In this document: one piece after another, positions 6,533 through 8,727 of the stretch | Numbering within the stretch: the stretch's first letter is position 1 | Layout of the letters: every line of letters starts with the position of its first letter | Notes under the pieces: model-generated | What the model saw: only the letters and a program-made list of their open reading frames with translations | What the model was told of the DNA's origin: nothing | Databases searched by the model: none | Program-made: the position numbers and the translations under genes | From: Spirochaetes bacterium ADurb.Bin110 | GTDB taxonomy: Bacteria; Spirochaetota; Spirochaetia; Treponematales; Rectinemataceae | Length of the DNA stretch: 8,727 nucleotides | Reading direction: 5' to 3' | Assembly (NCBI GenBank): GCA_002070755.1 | Contig: MWDY01000153.1 | Location: forward strand, 1-8,727

Positions 6533-7790
6533 CGATTATTTTCTGCATTGCATCATTGCATGGCATTTGTCCTGTGATTCCCATAATCCAGTATTTCTTG
6601 ACAATATCTTGAACTTCAGCCACTTCATTGAATCGCGGCCGTGCAACTGCGTACTTCATCGATTCTGCGATTGCGGGAAGCCAAGGTTTTGTCTTTGCGA
6701 ACTGCGGATCAGTGAGCGCATCGGTGCGCGCCGGCACCGTGTTTTTCTCAACAAGCCAACTCGCGATTTCCTTGGAAGCCCACCAATAAACAAATTCTGC
6801 TGCAGCATCCTTATTCTTTGTGGCTAGTGGAATGCAGACCGCCCAGGTTCCTCGTATGGAGAATCTGCCACTAGGACCCGCTGGCGGGGCGCTATAGACA
6901 ATCTTGCCAGAAACGAGCGATTTATCGGGGTCTTCATAGCTTGCAATCTGCGCTGGCCAGTTAAACTGGGTGAATACGCCTTTTGGATCAGTGCAGAACG
7001 CTGCCTGTCGCTCGACATGTGCCATGGTCTCAGCGCCTTTTGGCGCAATTTTCATGAGCTTCTTATAGAACTCCATGCCTTCTACAGCCTTTGCCTTATC
7101 GACAACCAGCGTCGGCTTGCCATTGATCCAATCGATGAAATGGGTACCGAACGAATACCACATGAAGATCGCTTCACCAAAGACGCCTGCCGGCCCGCCA
7201 TTAAATGGCCCAAACCCGCCTGAGACAATACCATTGTCGTAGAAATAAGTCCCCATATCGAGCATCTGCTGGAATGTCTGTGGCACACCAAGGTCATAGC
7301 CGTATTTAGCCTTAAAATCTGCCTTATACTTCGGATTCTCAATGAGGTCCTTGCGCGTCATCCACACATAGAGGTTGCCATTGATAGGCAGGCCCACGAG
7401 CTTGCCATCCCACTGTCCAACCTCGAGCATGGCTGGCGTCACGGTGTTCGGGTCGATTTTCTTGTAGATTTTTCCAGGGCCCCATTGATCGTAGGGCAAC
7501 ATGAGCGAGGCAAAAAGAGGAATATTACCCTCATCGACACAGACAAGATCGTAGTCAGTACGCTCTTTTGTTACGCTCACCGAAGTCTTTGTGAATACCT
7601 GCGGTGGCTGCAAAATCTCGATATTCACTTTGATTCCTGTTGCCTTCTCAAATTCAGGGATTTTTTCCATGAGTGTGCGTGGATAGGCATCATCCCAGAA
7701 CAGCACATTGATAGTCTGGGCGGACACTACGCCCACGAGCGCTATTGCAAACACCATTTCAAGCGCGACTATCAGCATCGGTCTTTTCAT
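6495..7790 (-). CDS. ABC transporter extracellular sugar-binding protein (CUT1), probable sulfoquinovoside receptor
   Basis: A 431-residue solute-binding protein of the SBP_bac_1 type that captures sugar in the periplasm and delivers it to the two permeases. The N-terminus is a signal peptide, basic MKR then a hydrophobic core ending AIALVGVVSA with cleavage expected before QTINVLFWDD. There is no lipobox cysteine. The mature part opens with the usual strand and helix (FEKATGIKVNIEI) and contains typical CUT1 stretches (DYDLVCVDEGN, WDGKLVGLPINGNLYVW, FNWPAQIASY). I chose the ATG at 7790 because AAGGAGG sits 5 nt upstream; the in-frame ATG at 7835 lies in the promoter -10 region. It is first in the operon and overlaps the first permease. 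Its ligand is inferred from the linked sulfoquinovosidase, not seen in the sequence. Confidence 0.9.
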   Translation of the reverse strand: MKRPMLIVALEMVFAIALVGVVSAQTINVLFWDDAYPRTLMEKIPEFEKATGIKVNIEILQPPQVFTKTSVSVTKERTDYDLVCVDEGNIPLFASLMLPYDQWGPGKIYKKIDPNTVTPAMLEVGQWDGKLVGLPINGNLYVWMTRKDLIENPKYKADFKAKYGYDLGVPQTFQQMLDMGTYFYDNGIVSGGFGPFNGGPAGVFGEAIFMWYSFGTHFIDWINGKPTLVVDKAKAVEGMEFYKKLMKIAPKGAETMAHVERQAAFCTDPKGVFTQFNWPAQIASYEDPDKSLVSGKIVYSAPPAGPSGRFSIRGTWAVCIPLATKNKDAAAEFVYWWASKEIASWLVEKNTVPARTDALTDPQFAKTKPWLPAIAESMKYAVARPRFNEVAEVQDIVKKYWIMGITGQMPCNDAMQKIIDETKNVLKKAGY

Positions 7791-7795
7791 AATGG

Positions 7796-7802
7796 CCTCC
7801 TT
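7796..7802 (-). promoter_or_regulatory. strong Shine-Dalgarno of the binding-protein gene
   Basis: AAGGAGG lies 5 nt before the ATG at 7788-7790. It is one of the best ribosome-binding sites in the window and fits the high expression expected of a binding protein compared with its membrane partners. Confidence 0.85.
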
Positions 7803-7825
7803 GGGTGTTTTATTTTCCCAATGAA

Positions 7826-7854
7826 AGTAAATCATGGAGTATGGCGGTTGTCAA
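7826..7854 (-). promoter_or_regulatory. sigma-70-type promoter for the transporter/sulfoquinovosidase operon
   Basis: A perfect -35 TTGACA (7849-7854) and a 17-nt spacer lead to a -10 TTTACT (7826-7831, four of six matches) preceded by TGA, giving an extended -10 (TGnTTTACT). It points at the binding-protein start with a leader of about 30 nt. No clear operator overlaps it; the repeat block at 7923-7982 is about 70 bp upstream. Confidence 0.65.
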
Positions 7855-7922
7855 GAAATATTTTCGTTTCTGCTGACTAAAATCCATTTTTTCTGTAGCA
7901 TCAAAACATTACTATTCCCCGC

Positions 7923-7982
7923 ACAATCAATGGTATGATTGATGGTACAATCGATCGCGTAATTGATCGTGAAATCGATCGC
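7923..7982 (+). repeat. five in-frame 12-bp degenerate tandem repeats at the HAD gene start
   Basis: Five consecutive 12-bp units begin at 7923: ACAATCAATGGT, ATGATTGATGGT, ACAATCGATCGC, GTAATTGATCGT and GAAATCGATCGC. In frame they read T-I-N-G, M-I-D-G, T-I-D-R, V-I-D-R, E-I-D-R. The block contains several short inverted repeats, for example ATCAAT-6-ATTGAT at 7926-7943 and GATCG-6-CGATC. It spans the HAD start codon and may serve as coding expansion, as binding sites in the divergent control region, or both. Confidence 0.75.
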
Positions 7983-8534
7983 ACCGCGCTTCAATTCATC
8001 GCGATAGACATGGACGGAAACATTCTCGATGATAGCTACCGCCTCTCTGACCGCGTTGTCGCGGTGCTCGCAACATTGCACACACAAGGCAAAAAGATCA
8101 TCATTGCAACAGGGCGTATATTTATGGCAGCCCAGCACTATCTTATTGAAAAAATCGAGCCCGATAGGTATGTCTGCACGAATTGCGCTGATATCTTTGA
8201 GCCAAAGGGAGTTCAAATCGCTGCGTACCATATTCCCCCGCAAGCAGTACCGGTCCTCATCGAGCTCGGACGCGCACACGAAGTTGTCGCACACGAGGTT
8301 CTTATGTGCTGTTACATCAGCGACCAGTGGTTCTATGAAAAACCCTTGCCAGCAGTTGAATTTTACCAAAAGCGAACGGGCATCCAAGGACTGCAACGGA
8401 ATATTGAGAGTTTTGAAGGCGAGGATATTCTAAAATTTTTGGCTATTGGGCCACATGAAGAGATTCTCGCAATACGCGATGAACTTGGACGCAAAGCACC
8501 TACGATGCTCGAAATCATAGCAAATAGCGATTAA
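7935..8534 (+). CDS. Cof-type HAD phosphatase, C-terminally truncated
   Basis: A 199-residue protein of the Cof/HAD-IIB sugar-phosphatase family, which normally dephosphorylates small phosphorylated sugars or cofactors in the cytoplasm. Motif I is FIAIDMDGNILDD (D25 and D27 present, but Asn29 where Thr is usual). Motif II is IIIATGR (T59). A C2 cap follows, with CTNCAD in place of the usual TSNGA. The protein stops at MLEIIANSD, where family members of about 270 residues continue into the catalytic Lys and the GDxxND motif, so motifs III and IV are absent and activity is doubtful. The first 16 residues are encoded by the 12-bp repeats, and the ATG at 7935 is the only in-frame start ahead of motif I; no Shine-Dalgarno precedes it. 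It is divergent from the transporter operon and ends just before a tRNA-like fragment. Confidence 0.75.
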   Translation: MIDGTIDRVIDREIDRTALQFIAIDMDGNILDDSYRLSDRVVAVLATLHTQGKKIIIATGRIFMAAQHYLIEKIEPDRYVCTNCADIFEPKGVQIAAYHIPPQAVPVLIELGRAHEVVAHEVLMCCYISDQWFYEKPLPAVEFYQKRTGIQGLQRNIESFEGEDILKFLAIGPHEEILAIRDELGRKAPTMLEIIANSD

Positions 8535-8538
8535 GCAA

Positions 8539-8600
8539 GTCGGGGTGGTAGAATAGGTAGACACCAGGGACTTAAAACCTGACTTTGACAGTTGGCGTTC
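8539..8600 (+). pseudogene. degenerate or truncated tRNA-Leu (UAA anticodon)
   Basis: GTCGGGGTGG, then GGTAGACACCAGGGACTTAA and onward, matches the first two-thirds of a bacterial tRNA-Leu: acceptor strand GTCGGGG, TG, a D-arm with GGTAGACAC, and an anticodon loop CTTAAAA with TAA in the middle. The 3' half of the anticodon stem reads CCTGA where a TCCCT-like strand is needed, as if two bases were lost. The variable arm fades out, and no T-arm (GGTTCGA) or matching 3' acceptor strand CCCCGAC follows. I read it as a pseudo-tRNA or a tRNA fragment left by recombination, not a working gene. Confidence 0.5.
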
Positions 8601-8727
8601 TAAAATAATGTTATAATCTATTATTCTATAATGACTAGTGAGCATATCTTCTTGATATAGATTGTAGTACATCTCCTAGGTTCTTTGCTTAGTATGGGCA
8701 AGTAGATGCCTAATCTCCTGAGCGGTG
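8601..8727. other. AT-rich end of window with no recognisable gene
   Basis: This end contains an extended -10-like TGTTATAAT (8609-8617) with TTGACA at 8585-8590, but the 21-nt spacing is too long for a confident promoter, and the TTGACA lies in the tRNA-like fragment. Short AT-rich inverted repeats are present. I see no open frame or RNA gene that I can support. Confidence 0.4.

Noticed and set aside
7791..7835. Earlier ATG for the binding protein at 7835
   Set aside because: It falls in the -10 region of the promoter and lacks a ribosome-binding site. The ATG at 7790 has AAGGAGG and begins a proper signal peptide.
7855..7934. Promoter for the HAD gene (CTGACT, 17 nt, TAGCAT)
   Set aside because: Only four of six matches in each box and no Shine-Dalgarno before the start, so not strong enough to annotate.
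8585..8617. Promoter TTGACA with TATAAT at the right end
   Set aside because: The spacer is 21 nt, outside the normal range, and the -35 match lies in the tRNA-like fragment.
1..8727. CRISPR array, insertion sequence or phage genes
   Set aside because: No regularly spaced repeats, transposase, integrase or structural phage motifs were seen on either strand.

Overview
The window looks like a bacterial sugar-uptake and glycoside-hydrolysis operon, read almost entirely on the minus strand, from a diderm bacterium. The solute-binding protein carries a cleavable Sec signal peptide with no lipobox cysteine, which suggests a periplasm. Gene style and the DapF-like subtype are compatible with a host-associated or anaerobic lineage such as Spirochaetota, but no marker gene settles this and the assignment is tentative.

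The core, in transcription order, is an extracellular solute-binding protein (7790 to 6495), two CUT1-type ABC permeases (6532 to 5561 and 5564 to 4710), and a 720-residue GH31 hydrolase (4633 to 2471). The hydrolase matches the sulfoquinovosidase YihQ. The nucleophile, the acid/base and all four sulfosugar-recognition residues compared appear at one constant offset from the E. coli numbering. The best reading of the core is therefore an importer for sulfoquinovose or its glycosides (from plant and algal sulfolipid) coupled to a cytoplasmic sulfoquinovosidase. No transporter ATPase and no sulfoquinovose-degrading enzyme lies in the window. A good sigma-70 promoter and a strong Shine-Dalgarno precede the binding-protein gene.

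Downstream of the hydrolase the operon looks worn. An 89-codon open frame with no usable start ends in a TAGTG overlap with a NagA-family amidohydrolase (2190 to 1078). That protein keeps all its catalytic residues but lacks the usual N-terminal segment. It overlaps a DapF-like epimerase gene (1112 to 206) that is broken by an internal deletion and a further one-base frameshift. Both catalytic cysteine positions of the DapF-like gene read as serine. A last gene starts at 167 with a good ribosome-binding site but appears out of frame before the left edge.

To the right, divergently transcribed, lies a Cof-type HAD phosphatase (7935 to 8534) that ends after its cap domain and begins with an in-frame 12-bp tandem repeat. 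It is followed by what looks like the 5' two-thirds of a degenerate tRNA-Leu(UAA). The transport and hydrolase genes are intact while most flanking genes are damaged. This could be real gene decay around a retained sulfosugar module, or local assembly error. The remaining right end (about 8600 to 8727) is AT-rich with no gene I can support.
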